Shown: in pieces, positions 18,817-28,234 of the stretch | Layout of the letters: each line of letters starts with the position of its first letter | How positions within the stretch are numbered: position 1 is the stretch's first letter | Assembly: GCA_026400815.1 (NCBI GenBank) | Contig: JAPLOI010000033.1 | Coordinates: 62,001-126,000, forward strand | Source: Alphaproteobacteria bacterium | GTDB lineage: Bacteria > Pseudomonadota > Alphaproteobacteria > Acetobacterales > Acetobacteraceae | DNA: 64,000 nt | Direction of reading: 5' to 3' | Program-made: the position numbers and the translations under genes | Notes under the pieces: generated by a model | What the model was told of the DNA's origin: nothing | Databases searched by the model: none | What the model saw: only the letters and a program-made list of their open reading frames with translations

Positions 18817-18826
18817 ACCCGCCGCC
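18802..18826. terminator. hairpin containing the SDR stop codon
   Basis: A perfect 9-bp inverted repeat (GGCGGCGGG / CCCGCCGCC) with a 7-nt loop that contains the TAG of the upstream SDR. It lies 8 nt before the stop of the convergent acyl-CoA ligase gene. There is no T tract, so intrinsic termination is uncertain; a shared convergent 3'-end structure is inferred. Confidence 0.4.
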
Positions 18827-18834
18827 TTCGCGCG

Positions 18835-20478
18835 TTATCCGGCAGTCGTAACGAGGTGATTGGCCCACTGCGTGCGCAGCGCAAGCTTCTGCACCTTGCC
18901 GGTGGCGGTGTGGGGCAGGTCCTTCACCACCACCACGTCGTCAGGGATCCACCACTTGGCGACCTTGCCCTCGTAGAACGACAGCAGTGCCTTCTTATCG
19001 ATCTCCTTGCCCTCTCGCGGCACAACGATCAGCAGCGGGCGCTCGTCCCACTTCTCGTGCCGGGCGGCAATGATCGCGGCCTCGGCAATGTCCGGATGCG
19101 ACATGGCGAGGTTCTCGAGCTGGATCGAGCTGATCCATTCCCCGCCGGACTTGATCACGTCCTTCGAGCGGTCGGTGATTTCCATGTAGCCATCGGCGCT
19201 GATCGTGGCGACGTCACCAGTGGCAAACCAGCCGTCCGGAGTTAGGGCGTCGCCGGCGGTGCCACCGAAATAGCTGCTGCAAACCCAGTAGCCCTTCGAT
19301 TGCAGATGGCCGGATGTCTTGCTGTCCCACGGCAGTTCCTTGCCTTCATCATCCACGATGCGCATGTCCACACCGTAGATGCTGCGGCCCTGGGTCAGCT
19401 GCAGCGCCATCTTCTCGTCGCCGGTCAGGTCGATGTTGGAAGGCTTGGGCGCATTGTAGGTGCCCAGGGGCGACAGCTCCGACATGCCCCAGGCATGGTC
19501 GATCCGGATGCCGTATTCCTTGTCGAAGGCTTCGAACAGAAGTTGCGGGCAGGCGGACCCGCCGATGACGAAGCTCTTCACCGTATGCAGCCGCTCGCCG
19601 CTGCTGCGCAGGTGGTTCAGTAGCCCCAGCCATACGGTCGGCACGCCGGCCGAGAGAGTGACCCGCTCATCATTCATCAGCTTGGTCAGGCTGGCACCAT
19701 CCAGATGCCGGCCCGGCATGATCAGCGAAGCCCCGGTCATCGGCGCGCTGTAGGGCGTGCCCCAGGCATTCACGTGGAACATCGGCACCACGGGCAGCAC
19801 GCGGTCGGTGGAGCGCAGGCCAATCACGTCGGCCATGTTGCTGGCGAAGGCATGCAGGACAGTGGAGCGGTGGCTATACAGCACACCCTTCGGCTTGCCG
19901 GTGGTGCCGGAGGTATAGCAGAGGGCCGCTGCCGTGTTCTCGTGGAAGGTGGGCCAGGCGTAGTTGTCGTCGGCCGCCTCCATGAGTTCCTCGTAGCAGA
20001 GCAGCTCCATCCCCTCCGGCAGGGCGATGTCCGGCATGTGCGCGCGCTCGGTCATGAACACCACGGCGCGCAGGCTAGCGCGCACATCCTTGGCCACGGC
20101 TGCGATGAGCGGGGCAAAGGTGGTGTCCAGGAACAACACCACGTCGCTGGCGTGGTTGATGATGTAGGTGATGTCGGCGGGCGACAGGCGCGGATTGATG
20201 GTGTGGCAGATCGCACCCATGCCGGAGATGCCGTAGTACAGCTCGAAGTGCCGATACCCGTTCCAGGCCAGCGTCGCCACGCGGTCGCCGCCCTGCACGC
20301 CAAGCCGCTGCAGCATGCGCGCCGCGCGGCGGCACCGCGGCTCAATCGCGCTGTAGGTGGTGCGATGCAGGGCGCCTTCGACCGTCTTGGAGACAATCTC
20401 GCCGGTGCCGTGGTGCCGGGCGGCGTGCTGGATGATGGAGCTGATCAGCAGTGGTTGCGCCTGCATCAGGCCGAGCAT
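18835..20478 (-). CDS. acyl-CoA ligase, 3-(methylthio)propionyl-CoA ligase (DmdB)/AlkK type
   Basis: A 547-residue ANL-superfamily enzyme that activates a carboxylic acid with ATP and CoA through an acyl-adenylate. The P-loop [12 protein letters not shown], the A5-type motif around HAWGMSE, the ATGD motif ([12 protein letters not shown]), the [17 protein letters not shown] hinge and the catalytic Lys in [12 protein letters not shown] are present. The N-terminus ([20 protein letters not shown]) closely resembles the DmdB branch of medium-chain acyl-CoA ligases, which also covers short and medium fatty acids. The ATG at 20478 has GGGAG 7 nt upstream. No other dimethylsulfoniopropionate genes are seen, so a general fatty-acid role is as likely. 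It is followed upstream, on the same strand, by PHA depolymerase. Confidence 0.9.
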   Translation of the reverse strand: MLGLMQAQPLLISSIIQHAARHHGTGEIVSKTVEGALHRTTYSAIEPRCRRAARMLQRLGVQGGDRVATLAWNGYRHFELYYGISGMGAICHTINPRLSPADITYIINHASDVVLFLDTTFAPLIAAVAKDVRASLRAVVFMTERAHMPDIALPEGMELLCYEELMEAADDNYAWPTFHENTAAALCYTSGTTGKPKGVLYSHRSTVLHAFASNMADVIGLRSTDRVLPVVPMFHVNAWGTPYSAPMTGASLIMPGRHLDGASLTKLMNDERVTLSAGVPTVWLGLLNHLRSSGERLHTVKSFVIGGSACPQLLFEAFDKEYGIRIDHAWGMSELSPLGTYNAPKPSNIDLTGDEKMALQLTQGRSIYGVDMRIVDDEGKELPWDSKTSGHLQSKGYWVCSSYFGGTAGDALTPDGWFATGDVATISADGYMEITDRSKDVIKSGGEWISSIQLENLAMSHPDIAEAAIIAARHEKWDERPLLIVVPREGKEIDKKALLSFYEGKVAKWWIPDDVVVVKDLPHTATGKVQKLALRTQWANHLVTTAG

Positions 20479-20665
20479 GTCCGTTCTCCCTGCTCCGGGG
20501 GCATTCCGCCGCCCGGGTCGATTATGAGGCCGATCCTAAGGCCGCCAACCGACCGCGCCAACCGCAACTGCGATCGGCGCGGCCAGGGCGGCCGGATTGC
20601 CTGCAATATGGGAGTGCGGCGCCGCGTTCAACGGCCTGTCAGATACGTTTCGGCGCTACCGGCCG

Positions 20666-21886
20666 TCAGCCGTGCTGGGTGATGAACTGCTTGATGCGCG
20701 GCGCGATGTCCGCATTGAAGCGGCGGCCATTGAACAGCCCGTAGTGGCCAACGCCAGGCTGCTCCCAGTGGGCATGCTTTTCCGGGGCAAGATGATGCGC
20801 CAGGGCATGCGCCGCGCGGGTCTGCCCGATCCCGGAAATGTCATCCCGCTCGCCCTCAACGGTCAGCAGCGCGGTGCGGGCAATGGCCGCGGGTTCCACA
20901 AGCTGCTCCCGATGGCGGAACATGCCGCGGGCGAGGTGATGCTCCTGGAAAACACGCTCGATGGTCTGCAGGTAGTAGTCTGAGGGCAGGTCCATCACGG
21001 CGCGGTATTCATCGTAGAAGGCGCGCTTGGAAGCCAGGGGCTCGCCATCGCCTTCCACCAGATGCTGGAACATCTCCCAATGCGCCTGCATGTGGCGGTC
21101 CAGATTCATCGCCATGAACCCGGCAAGCTGCAGGAAGCCGGGATAGACCTGGCGCATGAAGCCCATGTTCCCGAAGGGCACGCGGTGGATCACGTTCCGC
21201 CGGAACCACTCCAGATTGCGGCTCTTGGCGAAGGCATTCACCGCGGTCGGCCCCTCGCGGGTATCGATGGGCCCTCCGATCAGGGTCATGGAGCGCGGGG
21301 CGGCATGCGGCGCCTCGGCATTCATCAGCGATATGGCGGCCAGCACGGGAACGGCGGGCTGGCACACCGCGATCACGTGGCAATCCGGGCCCAAATGCTC
21401 GATGAACGCCGTCACGTAGTCGACGTAGTCATCCAGATTGAAATCCGGCCCCATCGCCGGCATGTCGCGTGCATCGCGCCAATCGGTGATGTACACGTTG
21501 TGGTCGGGCAGGAATGCCTGGACGGTGCCACGCAGCAGCGTGGCGTAATGGCCAGACATCGGCGCCACCATCAGAACCGTGGGGTCTTGCGGCCGATGAG
21601 TCTCCCGGCGGAAGCGCAGCAGGTCGCACCAGGGCTTGCGAAGCGCCACCTCCTCATGAACGGCAACGTCCGCACCGTCGATCCTGGTCGTGGGAAGGCC
21701 CCAGGCCGGTTTGCCGAAGGCGCGGGTGGTGTGCTCGAAACTGTCCAGCGCGGCGGCGGAAATGCGGCCCAGCGGCGTCTCGCGCAGCGGGTTGAAGGGC
21801 AAATCAAGCATGGAAAGGGCGCCCGTGGCGGCCATGCGCATGGGGGCGAGTGCCACCCGCTGCATTTCGTAGACGTGATAAAGCAT
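20666..21886 (-). CDS. phaZ: intracellular polyhydroxyalkanoate depolymerase
   Basis: A 406-residue cytosolic depolymerase that releases 3-hydroxyacyl units from native PHA granules. The N-terminus MLYHVYEMQR and the lipase-like box VCQPAVP, with Cys175 in place of the usual Ser, mark the PhaZ1 family; an Asp (EGERDD) and His (GVGHYGLF) complete the expected triad. The ATG at 21886 is preferred over an upstream ATG because it begins the conserved family start and has an AAGGGA-like site upstream. It is divergent from a thiolase gene that can draw on or feed the same acetoacetyl-CoA pool, so storage polymer mobilisation is the likely context. Confidence 0.93.
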   Translation of the reverse strand: MLYHVYEMQRVALAPMRMAATGALSMLDLPFNPLRETPLGRISAAALDSFEHTTRAFGKPAWGLPTTRIDGADVAVHEEVALRKPWCDLLRFRRETHRPQDPTVLMVAPMSGHYATLLRGTVQAFLPDHNVYITDWRDARDMPAMGPDFNLDDYVDYVTAFIEHLGPDCHVIAVCQPAVPVLAAISLMNAEAPHAAPRSMTLIGGPIDTREGPTAVNAFAKSRNLEWFRRNVIHRVPFGNMGFMRQVYPGFLQLAGFMAMNLDRHMQAHWEMFQHLVEGDGEPLASKRAFYDEYRAVMDLPSDYYLQTIERVFQEHHLARGMFRHREQLVEPAAIARTALLTVEGERDDISGIGQTRAAHALAHHLAPEKHAHWEQPGVGHYGLFNGRRFNADIAPRIKQFITQHG

Positions 21887-22239
21887 CCGGTCCCTTCGGT
21901 GTTCGCTGGCCCCGCCGCGCGGAAATGCCCGGCTTCCCGTGTCCCTTGTCGTGGGCCGCTGCCAAGCAAACGAGGCGTGGCAGAGGCTCGCCATTGGCGT
22001 GGGATCGCCGGCGAGAAGGCGGCCTTGTAGTGAGCGATAATCTATAAGCAATAACGAAGTCTCAAGCGATTGCAGCCCGCACGCAGGGCACGGCAGCCCC
22101 GCATGAATGTGCGGTGCGCGCAGCCCGTTCCGCGCCGGGCCGCATAAGAGCCCTCCGCTTCAGCGCGAAACTGGTCTAGGTTCGGCCGCATCACGTGGCT
22201 TCGGGCCGCGTCCGGGAAACGCCGCTCAAGGAGCAGAAC
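21887..22239. other. divergent intergenic region between phaZ and thiolase gene
   Basis: These 353 bases hold no convincing gene. An A/T-rich island at about 22025-22065 (GATAATCTATAAGCAATAAC) stands out in otherwise GC-rich DNA and is the likely place for divergent promoters, but I cannot assign clear -35/-10 pairs. Just before the thiolase ATG an AAGGAG ribosome site lies at correct spacing. Confidence 0.4.
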
Positions 22240-23418
22240 ATGACCGACGTCTTCATCGTCTCAGGCGTACGCACCGCTGTAGGCACATTCGGCGGGTCGC
22301 TGAAGGACATCACCCCCTCGGAACTGGTCGCTGCCGTGGCGAAGGAAGCTGTGGCGCGGGCGAAGGTGGATCCCGGCGAAATCGGCCTCGCCGTCTTCGG
22401 CCAGATCGTCCACACCGATCCCAGGGACATGTACATCTCCCGCATCGCCGTGATCGAGGGCGGCCTGCCGGAGCATATCCCGGCCGTCACGGTGAACCGC
22501 CTGTGCGGCAGCGGCCTGCAGTCCATCCTCACCGCGGCGAACGCCATCAAGGCCGGCGATTGCGACATCGCGCTGGCCGGCGGCGTGGAGAACATGAGCC
22601 GCGCGCCCTATCAGGTCGCGGCCGCGCGGTGGGGCCAGAAGATGGGCGACACCACCATGAAGGATACGCTGGACGGCGCCCTGAACGACCCGTTCCACCG
22701 CATCCTGATGGGCGTCACGGCGGAGAATCTGGCCGAAAGCCACGGGATCACCCGCGAACAGCAGGATGCGCTGGCCGTGGAAAGCCATCGCCGCGCCAGC
22801 CAGGCCATCGCGGAGGGCCGCTTCAAGGAGCAGATCCTGCCGCTCGAAGTGAAGACCCGCAAAGGCCCCGCGACGTTCGATACCGACGAGCATGTGCGCC
22901 ATGGCGCCACGATGGAAGACCTCGCCGGGCTGCGGGCCGTCTTCAAGAAGAACGGCAGCGTCACCGCCGGCAATGCCAGCGGCATCAACGACGCCGCGGC
23001 CGCGGTGATGCTGGCCAGTGGCGAGGCCGTGAAGCGCCTGAACCTCACGCCCCTGGCGCGCATCGTGTCGGCCGGCCATGCCGGCGTCGATCCGCGCTAC
23101 ATGGGCATCGGCCCCGTCCCCGCCAGCCGCAAGGCGCTGGAGCGGGCCGGAATGAAGGTCTCGGACATGGACGTGATCGAGTCCAACGAGGCCTTCGCTG
23201 CCCAGGCCTGCGCGGTGGCGCGCGACCTGGAGTTCGACATGGCGAAGGTGAACCCGAACGGCTCCGGCATCTCGCTGGGTCATCCCGTGGGCGCGACCGG
23301 CACCATCGTGACCGTGAAGGCGATGTACGAAATGCGCCGCACCGGTGGGAAGCATGCCCTGGTGACCATGTGCATCGGTGGCGGCCAGGGCATCGCCGCG
23401 GTGCTCGAACGGGTCTGA
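22240..23418 (+). CDS. acetyl-CoA C-acyltransferase (thiolase), PhaA/AtoB type
   Basis: A 392-residue thiolase that condenses two acetyl-CoA to acetoacetyl-CoA or cleaves beta-ketoacyl-CoA. The nucleophile Cys89 is in VNRLCGSG, the SNEAFAAQ loop is present, the catalytic His is in NPNGSGISLGHPVG and the second Cys is in CIGGGQG. The NPNGSGISLGHP sequence differs from the common NxNGGAIALGHP, suggesting a sub-branch. The ATG at 22240 follows AAGGAG by 7 nt; the frame upstream lacks family similarity. Placed divergent from phaZ, it fits PHA synthesis/turnover or fatty-acid oxidation; sequence alone cannot separate these. Confidence 0.93.
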   Translation: MTDVFIVSGVRTAVGTFGGSLKDITPSELVAAVAKEAVARAKVDPGEIGLAVFGQIVHTDPRDMYISRIAVIEGGLPEHIPAVTVNRLCGSGLQSILTAANAIKAGDCDIALAGGVENMSRAPYQVAAARWGQKMGDTTMKDTLDGALNDPFHRILMGVTAENLAESHGITREQQDALAVESHRRASQAIAEGRFKEQILPLEVKTRKGPATFDTDEHVRHGATMEDLAGLRAVFKKNGSVTAGNASGINDAAAAVMLASGEAVKRLNLTPLARIVSAGHAGVDPRYMGIGPVPASRKALERAGMKVSDMDVIESNEAFAAQACAVARDLEFDMAKVNPNGSGISLGHPVGATGTIVTVKAMYEMRRTGGKHALVTMCIGGGQGIAAVLERV

Positions 23419-23422
23419 AAGG

Positions 23423-24649
23423 CTAGGGCGAGGGCCGCTCCCGGCCCTCGTTCCCTTCCAACCACGCGACCACGCCGCGCCCTGCGGCGTGGCCGGTGGC
23501 AAGGCTGGCCGTGAGGAGATAGCCGCCCGTCGGCGCCTCCCAATCCAGCATCTCCCCAGCGACAAAGAGGCCGGGATGGTCGGCCACCATCAGCTCGGCC
23601 GTCAGGTCGCCCAGGGCCACGCCGCCAGCCGTGGAGATCGCGCGGTCGAGGTTGAAGGGCGCCGTCAGTACTACAGGCACGGATTTGATGAGTGCCGGCA
23701 GCGGCGCATCACTCCCCTGATGCAGGGCCTCCTGCACCAGGGCGATGGCCACCGGGCTGAGCACGGCATGGCGCTTGAGGTGTGTCGAGAGGGACGAACT
23801 CCCACGCGGGGATGCCAGCCGGGTTGCGAGGTCTGCTTCCGTGAGGTCCGGGCGCAAGTCGATGCGCAGGATGGTCGTGCCCTCAGCCGCAATCGCCCCA
23901 CGCAGCGGGGCCGACAGGGCATAGATGGCGCCCCCTTCCAACCCCGCCTCAGTCACCACCGCTTCGCCGCGAACCATCCGCCCCTGGTGATGCAGCGCAA
24001 TGCGCTTCAGCGGGCTGCCGGCGTGCCGGCGCATATGCGCTGACCACGGCACCGCAAAGCCGCAATTGGCGGCACGCAACGGTGATATCGAGATCCCCGG
24101 CAGCGCGGAGGTCCAGGAGCCATCCGCACCAAGCCGCGGCCAGGAGGCACCGCCCAGCGCCAGAACAGTGGCTTCAGGCTGAGCCCGCGTGCCATCCGCA
24201 AAATGCAGCGTGCCATCCGTATCCCGCCCAACCCAATGGGAGCGGGTAACGAGGCGCACACCCAACCCATCCAGCCGTGCAAGCCAGGCCCGCAGCAAAG
24301 GGCTCGCCTTCATCGCCTTAGGAAAGACGCGACCGGAACTGCCCGTGAAGGTCGGCTGCCCCAGCGAGTCACACCAGGCAACAACGTCGCTCGGCGCGAA
24401 CGCCGCAAGCATCGGGGAGAGGAAAGGTGCCGCTTCCGCATAACGGGCCAGGAAGCGCTCCAGCGGCTCCGAGTGCGTCAGATTGAGCCCACCCCGGCCA
24501 GCCAGCAGAAACTTCCGGCCGGGGCTCGGCATCCGCTCATGCACCGTCACGCGATGGCCGGCGCGCGCCACAATTTCGGCGGCCATCAGGCCAGCGGGGC
24601 CGCCGCCAATGACGGCGACCTCGCGCGGGTGTTGGGTTGGGGCAATCAT
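23423..24649 (-). CDS. HI0933-like flavoprotein (TIGR03862-type NAD(P)/FAD oxidoreductase)
   Basis: A 408-residue FAD-binding protein. The dinucleotide motif VIGGGPAGLMAAE sits at the N-terminus and is followed by GRKFLLAGRGGLNLTHSE, the hallmark of the HI0933/TIGR03862 flavoproteins. The C-terminal APTGGYLLTASLATGHAAG closes the FAD site. The biochemical role of this family is not established. Its 3' end nearly meets the thiolase gene (4 nt apart), and a GC hairpin lies over its last codons. Confidence 0.88.
   Translation of the reverse strand: MIAPTQHPREVAVIGGGPAGLMAAEIVARAGHRVTVHERMPSPGRKFLLAGRGGLNLTHSEPLERFLARYAEAAPFLSPMLAAFAPSDVVAWCDSLGQPTFTGSSGRVFPKAMKASPLLRAWLARLDGLGVRLVTRSHWVGRDTDGTLHFADGTRAQPEATVLALGGASWPRLGADGSWTSALPGISISPLRAANCGFAVPWSAHMRRHAGSPLKRIALHHQGRMVRGEAVVTEAGLEGGAIYALSAPLRGAIAAEGTTILRIDLRPDLTEADLATRLASPRGSSSLSTHLKRHAVLSPVAIALVQEALHQGSDAPLPALIKSVPVVLTAPFNLDRAISTAGGVALGDLTAELMVADHPGLFVAGEMLDWEAPTGGYLLTASLATGHAAGRGVVAWLEGNEGRERPSP
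23429..23450. terminator. hairpin at thiolase/flavoprotein convergent ends
   Basis: An 8-bp perfect inverted repeat (CGAGGGCC / GGCCCTCG) with a 6-nt loop and possible G-T extensions lies just past the thiolase stop, inside the last codons of the convergent flavoprotein gene. In the plus direction it is followed by TTCCCTT rather than a clean T run, so this is only a candidate. Confidence 0.35.
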
Positions 24650-24673
24650 CCGCCCCTTATGGCCGCCAGCGGG

Positions 24674-25126
24674 CTAGATGGCGAGGCGCATCGGCCGGGA
24701 AGTCAGCCCGACAACCAGGGCCGTCAGCTCCCGGCGGTAGATCAGCAGGATCACCGCGGCGCTCAACCAGGTCCAGCAGGCCTCCATGAACAGCTGCCCG
24801 CCATCATGGTAGGGGTCGATGCCGAGCGGGCTCACCACATGGAAGAAGATGGCGCCAGACATGATGCCTAGCGTCAGCAGCGCCCCATACATCCGGGAGC
24901 CGGTGTTGATCAGCAGCACCGAGGCAATCAGCTCCGCGATCGCAACCGTCAGGCGAAACGGCTGCTCATAGCCGCTGATCCACAGCCAGTCAGCCAGCGT
25001 GTTGAACAGCATCACAGACCCTTCGGCCCCGGTGAGCTTGAACTGCTCGTACCAGAGCATGATCTGGGCCGCGTACAGCGCAGGGAGCCAGGCAAGCCAT
25101 TTCAGCAGTCGGTCGGTCGCGGGCAT
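24674..25126 (-). CDS. DoxX-like integral membrane protein
   Basis: A 150-residue inner-membrane protein with four predicted hydrophobic segments (around 10-27, 57-75, 80-98 and 115-135) and the small size of DoxX/DoxD-like proteins. The family has been tied to redox homeostasis in some bacteria, but no catalytic residue can be named here. It ends 24 nt after the start of the flavoprotein gene on the same strand, so the two may be cotranscribed. The ATG at 25126 is chosen as the first start consistent with a membrane N-terminus. Confidence 0.7.
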   Translation of the reverse strand: MPATDRLLKWLAWLPALYAAQIMLWYEQFKLTGAEGSVMLFNTLADWLWISGYEQPFRLTVAIAELIASVLLINTGSRMYGALLTLGIMSGAIFFHVVSPLGIDPYHDGGQLFMEACWTWLSAAVILLIYRRELTALVVGLTSRPMRLAI

Positions 25127-25211
25127 CGTGTGCTCCAGGGTGTTCGATGCTGGAATGACAGACGGAACCGCACCGCGTTACAGCCCGGAACGGAGCCGCT
25201 ATAGGAAGCCC

Positions 25212-25922
25212 ATGGCGTTCCTGCACATCCTCCCGGGCCTCGACCTCGCCGCCCTTGTGTTGTTCTGTGCCCTTTGGCTGGGCTACGGCCCCCTCGTGCG
25301 GCTGCTGGGGCCGGATGCGATCAATGCCGGCCTCGGCCAGGTGCGGGCGCGTTGGATGCGCTCCATGGCGGCGCGCGACAACCGGATCGTGGATGCGGCC
25401 CTGATCGGCCACGTGATGCACAGCGCCTCCTTCTTCGCCTCCACCAGCCTTTTGGCCGTGGGCGCGCTGGTGGGCTTGCTGACGAGCCTCGATCGGCTGG
25501 AGCCGGCGCTGTCGCTGTTCGGCGGCGGGGCGCAACCGCGGATGCTGATCGAAATGAAGGTGCTGCTGCCCACTGTGGTGCTGGCACACGGCGTGTTTCT
25601 GCTGACATGGGCGCTGCGCCAGATGAACTACATCGTCGCCCTGATCGGCGCGGTGCCGGCACCGCCGGTTGCCGAGGGTGACGCGCTGGCGGATGCCATG
25701 GCCGGCGTGCTGAGCAGCGCGCTGACCACATTCAACAGCGGCATCCGCAGCTACTATTTCGCCCTGGCAGCCCTCACCTGGCTGGCGGGGCCGATGATGC
25801 TGGCCGCCATCTCCGCTCTCCTGATGGCGTTGCTGCTGTATCGCCAGCGCTACAGCGAGGTGTCGCGCCAGTTTGCCCGCGCGAAGGTCGCGCTGGAACG
25901 GGCCCATACCCATGTCAGCTGA
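25212..25922 (+). CDS. DUF599 family membrane protein
   Basis: A 236-residue protein with about four to five hydrophobic segments and the DUF599 hallmark around RQMNYIVALIGAVP. Function is unknown for the family. The ATG at 25212 starts directly at a hydrophobic N-terminus; the open frame upstream looks non-coding. Its last codons overlap the glpD start by 11 nt, so translation of the two is probably coupled. Confidence 0.85.
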   Translation: MAFLHILPGLDLAALVLFCALWLGYGPLVRLLGPDAINAGLGQVRARWMRSMAARDNRIVDAALIGHVMHSASFFASTSLLAVGALVGLLTSLDRLEPALSLFGGGAQPRMLIEMKVLLPTVVLAHGVFLLTWALRQMNYIVALIGAVPAPPVAEGDALADAMAGVLSSALTTFNSGIRSYYFALAALTWLAGPMMLAAISALLMALLLYRQRYSEVSRQFARAKVALERAHTHVS

Positions 25923-27408
25923 GGCAGAATATGACATCGCCATCATCGGCGGCGGCATCAACGGGGCCGGCATAGCGCGGGACGCCGCCGGGCGAGGCTG
26001 GTCGGTCTATCTGTGCGAGCAGGGGGATCTCGGGGGCGCCACCTCGTCGGCATCCACCAAGCTGATCCATGGCGGGCTGCGCTACCTCGAGCACTATGAG
26101 TTCCGCCTGGTGCGCGAGGCACTGATGGAGCGCGAAGTGCTGTGGGGCCTCGCCCCGCATATCATCTGGCCGTTGCGCTTCGTGCTGCCGCATCACAGCG
26201 GCCTGCGCCCCGCCTGGATGTTGCGGCTGGGCCTGTTCCTCTACGACCATCTCGGCGGCCGAAAGGCCCTTCCCGCAACGCGGGTGCTGGACCTGTCGCG
26301 CGATGAGGCAGGCACCGCCCTGCGGCCAGGCTTCGCGAAGGGCTTCGAGTATTCCGATTGCTGGGTGGAAGATTCCCGCCTTGTGGTCCTGACGGCACGC
26401 GACGCCGCAGACCGTGGCGCGGTGGTGCAAACCCGCACACGCTGCGTCGCGGCGGACCGGTCGGGCGATGGCTGGGTGGTCACTGTTGCGGGGCCGGAAG
26501 GGCAACGCCAGGTGCGGGCACGTGCCCTGGTGAATGCGGCGGGTCCCTGGGTGGCAGACGTCTTGCGCGGTGTGGTGCGCGAGAACGCGCCGGCGGCGGT
26601 GCGGCTGGTCCAGGGCAGCCACATCGTGGTGCGGCGCAAGTATGCCCATGATCGCTGCTACATCTTCCAGAACGCCGATGGCCGGATCTTCTTCGCCATC
26701 CCCTATGAGCGCGATTTCACCCTGATCGGCACCACGGATCGCGATTGGCACGGCGACGCCGGGGCCGTGCGCATTTCCGAGGATGAAATCAGCTATCTCT
26801 GCGCCGGCGCCAGCACCTATTTCCGCGAACCCGTCACCCCGGCCGACGTGGTGTGGACCTATTCCGGCGTGCGGCCGCTCTACGACGACGGCGCGAGCTC
26901 AGCCCAGGCGGCATCGCGCGACTACGTTCTGGCCATGGAAACCCCGCAGGGGCAGGCTGCCCTGCTGAGCGTCTTCGGCGGCAAGATCACCACCTATCGC
27001 CGCCTGGCCGAGGCGGCATTGGCGAAGCTGGCGCCGCATCTGCCGGCGGCCCATGGCCTGGCGTCGGGATGGACCGCCAGCCACGCATTGCCCGGCGGCG
27101 GGTTCCCGAAGGAGGGCTTCGAGGCTCTGCTGACCGCCACCAAGGCCCAGTCGCCCTTCCTGCCCGACGCCATGGCGCATCGCCTGGTGCGGGCCTATGG
27201 CACGCAGGCGGCAAAGCTGCTCGACGGTGCCCGGTCGATGGGTGATCTTGGGGCCGTCCCCGGCGCGGACCTCACCGCAGCCGAAATCCACTGGTTGCGT
27301 GACCAGGAATTCGCGCGAACGGCCGAGGACATCGTGTGGCGTCGCAGCAAGCTCGGGCTGCGCATGAACGCCGCGGAAATCGCGGCGGTGGAGCAGGTGC
27401 TGGCATGA
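25912..27408 (+). CDS. glpD: aerobic glycerol-3-phosphate dehydrogenase
   Basis: A 498-residue FAD enzyme at the inner membrane that oxidises sn-glycerol-3-phosphate to dihydroxyacetone phosphate and passes electrons to quinone. The FAD motif IIGGGINGAGIARDAAGRG is at residues about 11-29, and STKLIHGGLRYLEHYEFRLV is the family signature. FGGKITTYRRLAE and a C-terminal DAO_C-type helical domain follow. The ATG at 25912 begins at the conserved N-terminus and overlaps the DUF599 gene. Its stop overlaps the next gene's start (ATGA). No glpK or glpR homologue is in the window. Confidence 0.95.
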   Translation: MSAEAEYDIAIIGGGINGAGIARDAAGRGWSVYLCEQGDLGGATSSASTKLIHGGLRYLEHYEFRLVREALMEREVLWGLAPHIIWPLRFVLPHHSGLRPAWMLRLGLFLYDHLGGRKALPATRVLDLSRDEAGTALRPGFAKGFEYSDCWVEDSRLVVLTARDAADRGAVVQTRTRCVAADRSGDGWVVTVAGPEGQRQVRARALVNAAGPWVADVLRGVVRENAPAAVRLVQGSHIVVRRKYAHDRCYIFQNADGRIFFAIPYERDFTLIGTTDRDWHGDAGAVRISEDEISYLCAGASTYFREPVTPADVVWTYSGVRPLYDDGASSAQAASRDYVLAMETPQGQAALLSVFGGKITTYRRLAEAALAKLAPHLPAAHGLASGWTASHALPGGGFPKEGFEALLTATKAQSPFLPDAMAHRLVRAYGTQAAKLLDGARSMGDLGAVPGADLTAAEIHWLRDQEFARTAEDIVWRRSKLGLRMNAAEIAAVEQVLA

Positions 27409-28118
27409 ACGACACACCCATGATGATGGCCAACGACGTAGCGGCCGAGAATGAAACGGAGGCGGCGATCCTGTCGCGCCGCGCCGTGCGGGGCTTTCTG
27501 CCAACACCAGTGGACCGTGCGTCGGTGGAGCACCTGCTCAACGTGTCGGCGCGGGCGCCAAGTGGCACCAACATGCAGCCATGGCGGGTCGTCGCCCTCG
27601 CCGGCGCCGAGCTGAACGCGTTCCGCGAAGCCCTGGCCGCCGAGTTCCTGGCCGGCGGCAAGGAAGCGCGCGACTACCAGTACTATCCCGATCCGTTCTT
27701 CGAACCCTACCTGTCCCGCCGGCGCAAGGTGGGCTGGGACCTCTACGGCCATCTCGGCATCGGTAAGGGCGAATCCGCCAAGATGCGCGACCAGGTGGCG
27801 CATAATCTGCGCTTCTTCGATGCCCCGGTGGGCCTGGTCTGCCTGATCGACCGGCGCCTGCAGATCGGCTCCTGGATCGATTACGGCATGTTCCTGCAGA
27901 ACATCGCCGTGGCGGCGCGGGCGCGTGGCCTCGATACCTGCCACATGGCGGTCTTCGCCCAGTTCGCCGGCACCATCCGCCGCCTCCTCGGCTTGCCCGA
28001 GAACGACGTGGTGATGTGCGGCGTGGCGCTCGGTCACGAGGATCCCGATTGGCCGGCCAATCGCCTGCGCACAGAGCGGGTGCCCGCCGCCGGATTCACC
28101 GATTTCCGCGGTTTCTGA
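27405..28118 (+). CDS. nitroreductase family protein
   Basis: A 237-residue FMN-dependent flavoprotein of the NfsB/nitroreductase fold. The start-proximal SRRAVRGFLPTPV and APSGTNMQPWRVV are the FMN-binding signatures, and a C-terminal GVALGHEDPDWPANRLRTER segment is typical of the branch related to 5,6-dimethylbenzimidazole and nitroarene-type reductases. It overlaps the glpD stop by ATGA, so it is cotranslated with glpD. The natural substrate is unknown. Confidence 0.9.
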   Translation: MNDTPMMMANDVAAENETEAAILSRRAVRGFLPTPVDRASVEHLLNVSARAPSGTNMQPWRVVALAGAELNAFREALAAEFLAGGKEARDYQYYPDPFFEPYLSRRRKVGWDLYGHLGIGKGESAKMRDQVAHNLRFFDAPVGLVCLIDRRLQIGSWIDYGMFLQNIAVAARARGLDTCHMAVFAQFAGTIRRLLGLPENDVVMCGVALGHEDPDWPANRLRTERVPAAGFTDFRGF

Positions 28119-28234
28119 GGCGCGCATCGCGCGCGCGCCCCTCCGCGACCTGTTTGCCTGTCAAACACAAAAATTCATCCACACAAAGAAAATTTTCTGG
28201 TTCACCGGTGTGGCATGTGCTGTAATTCCCAGCG
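28119..28234. promoter_or_regulatory. A/T-rich upstream region, possible promoter of the small frame at 28235
   Basis: Between the nitroreductase stop and 28235 lies a strongly A/T-rich stretch at about 28154-28200 (containing AAACACAAAAATTC and AAGAAAATTTTC) that contrasts with the GC-rich flanks. It is a plausible promoter or regulatory region. No defined operator or riboswitch can be assigned, and no ribosome site is clear before 28235. Confidence 0.3.

Noticed and set aside
20479-20665. Possible tRNA or small RNA in the gap between the ligase and phaZ genes
   Set aside because: No cloverleaf, T-loop sequence or terminator is visible.
22261-23565. 434-residue minus-strand frame opposite the thiolase
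   Set aside because: Shadow of a strongly conserved thiolase gene; His/Arg/Gly-rich and without motifs.
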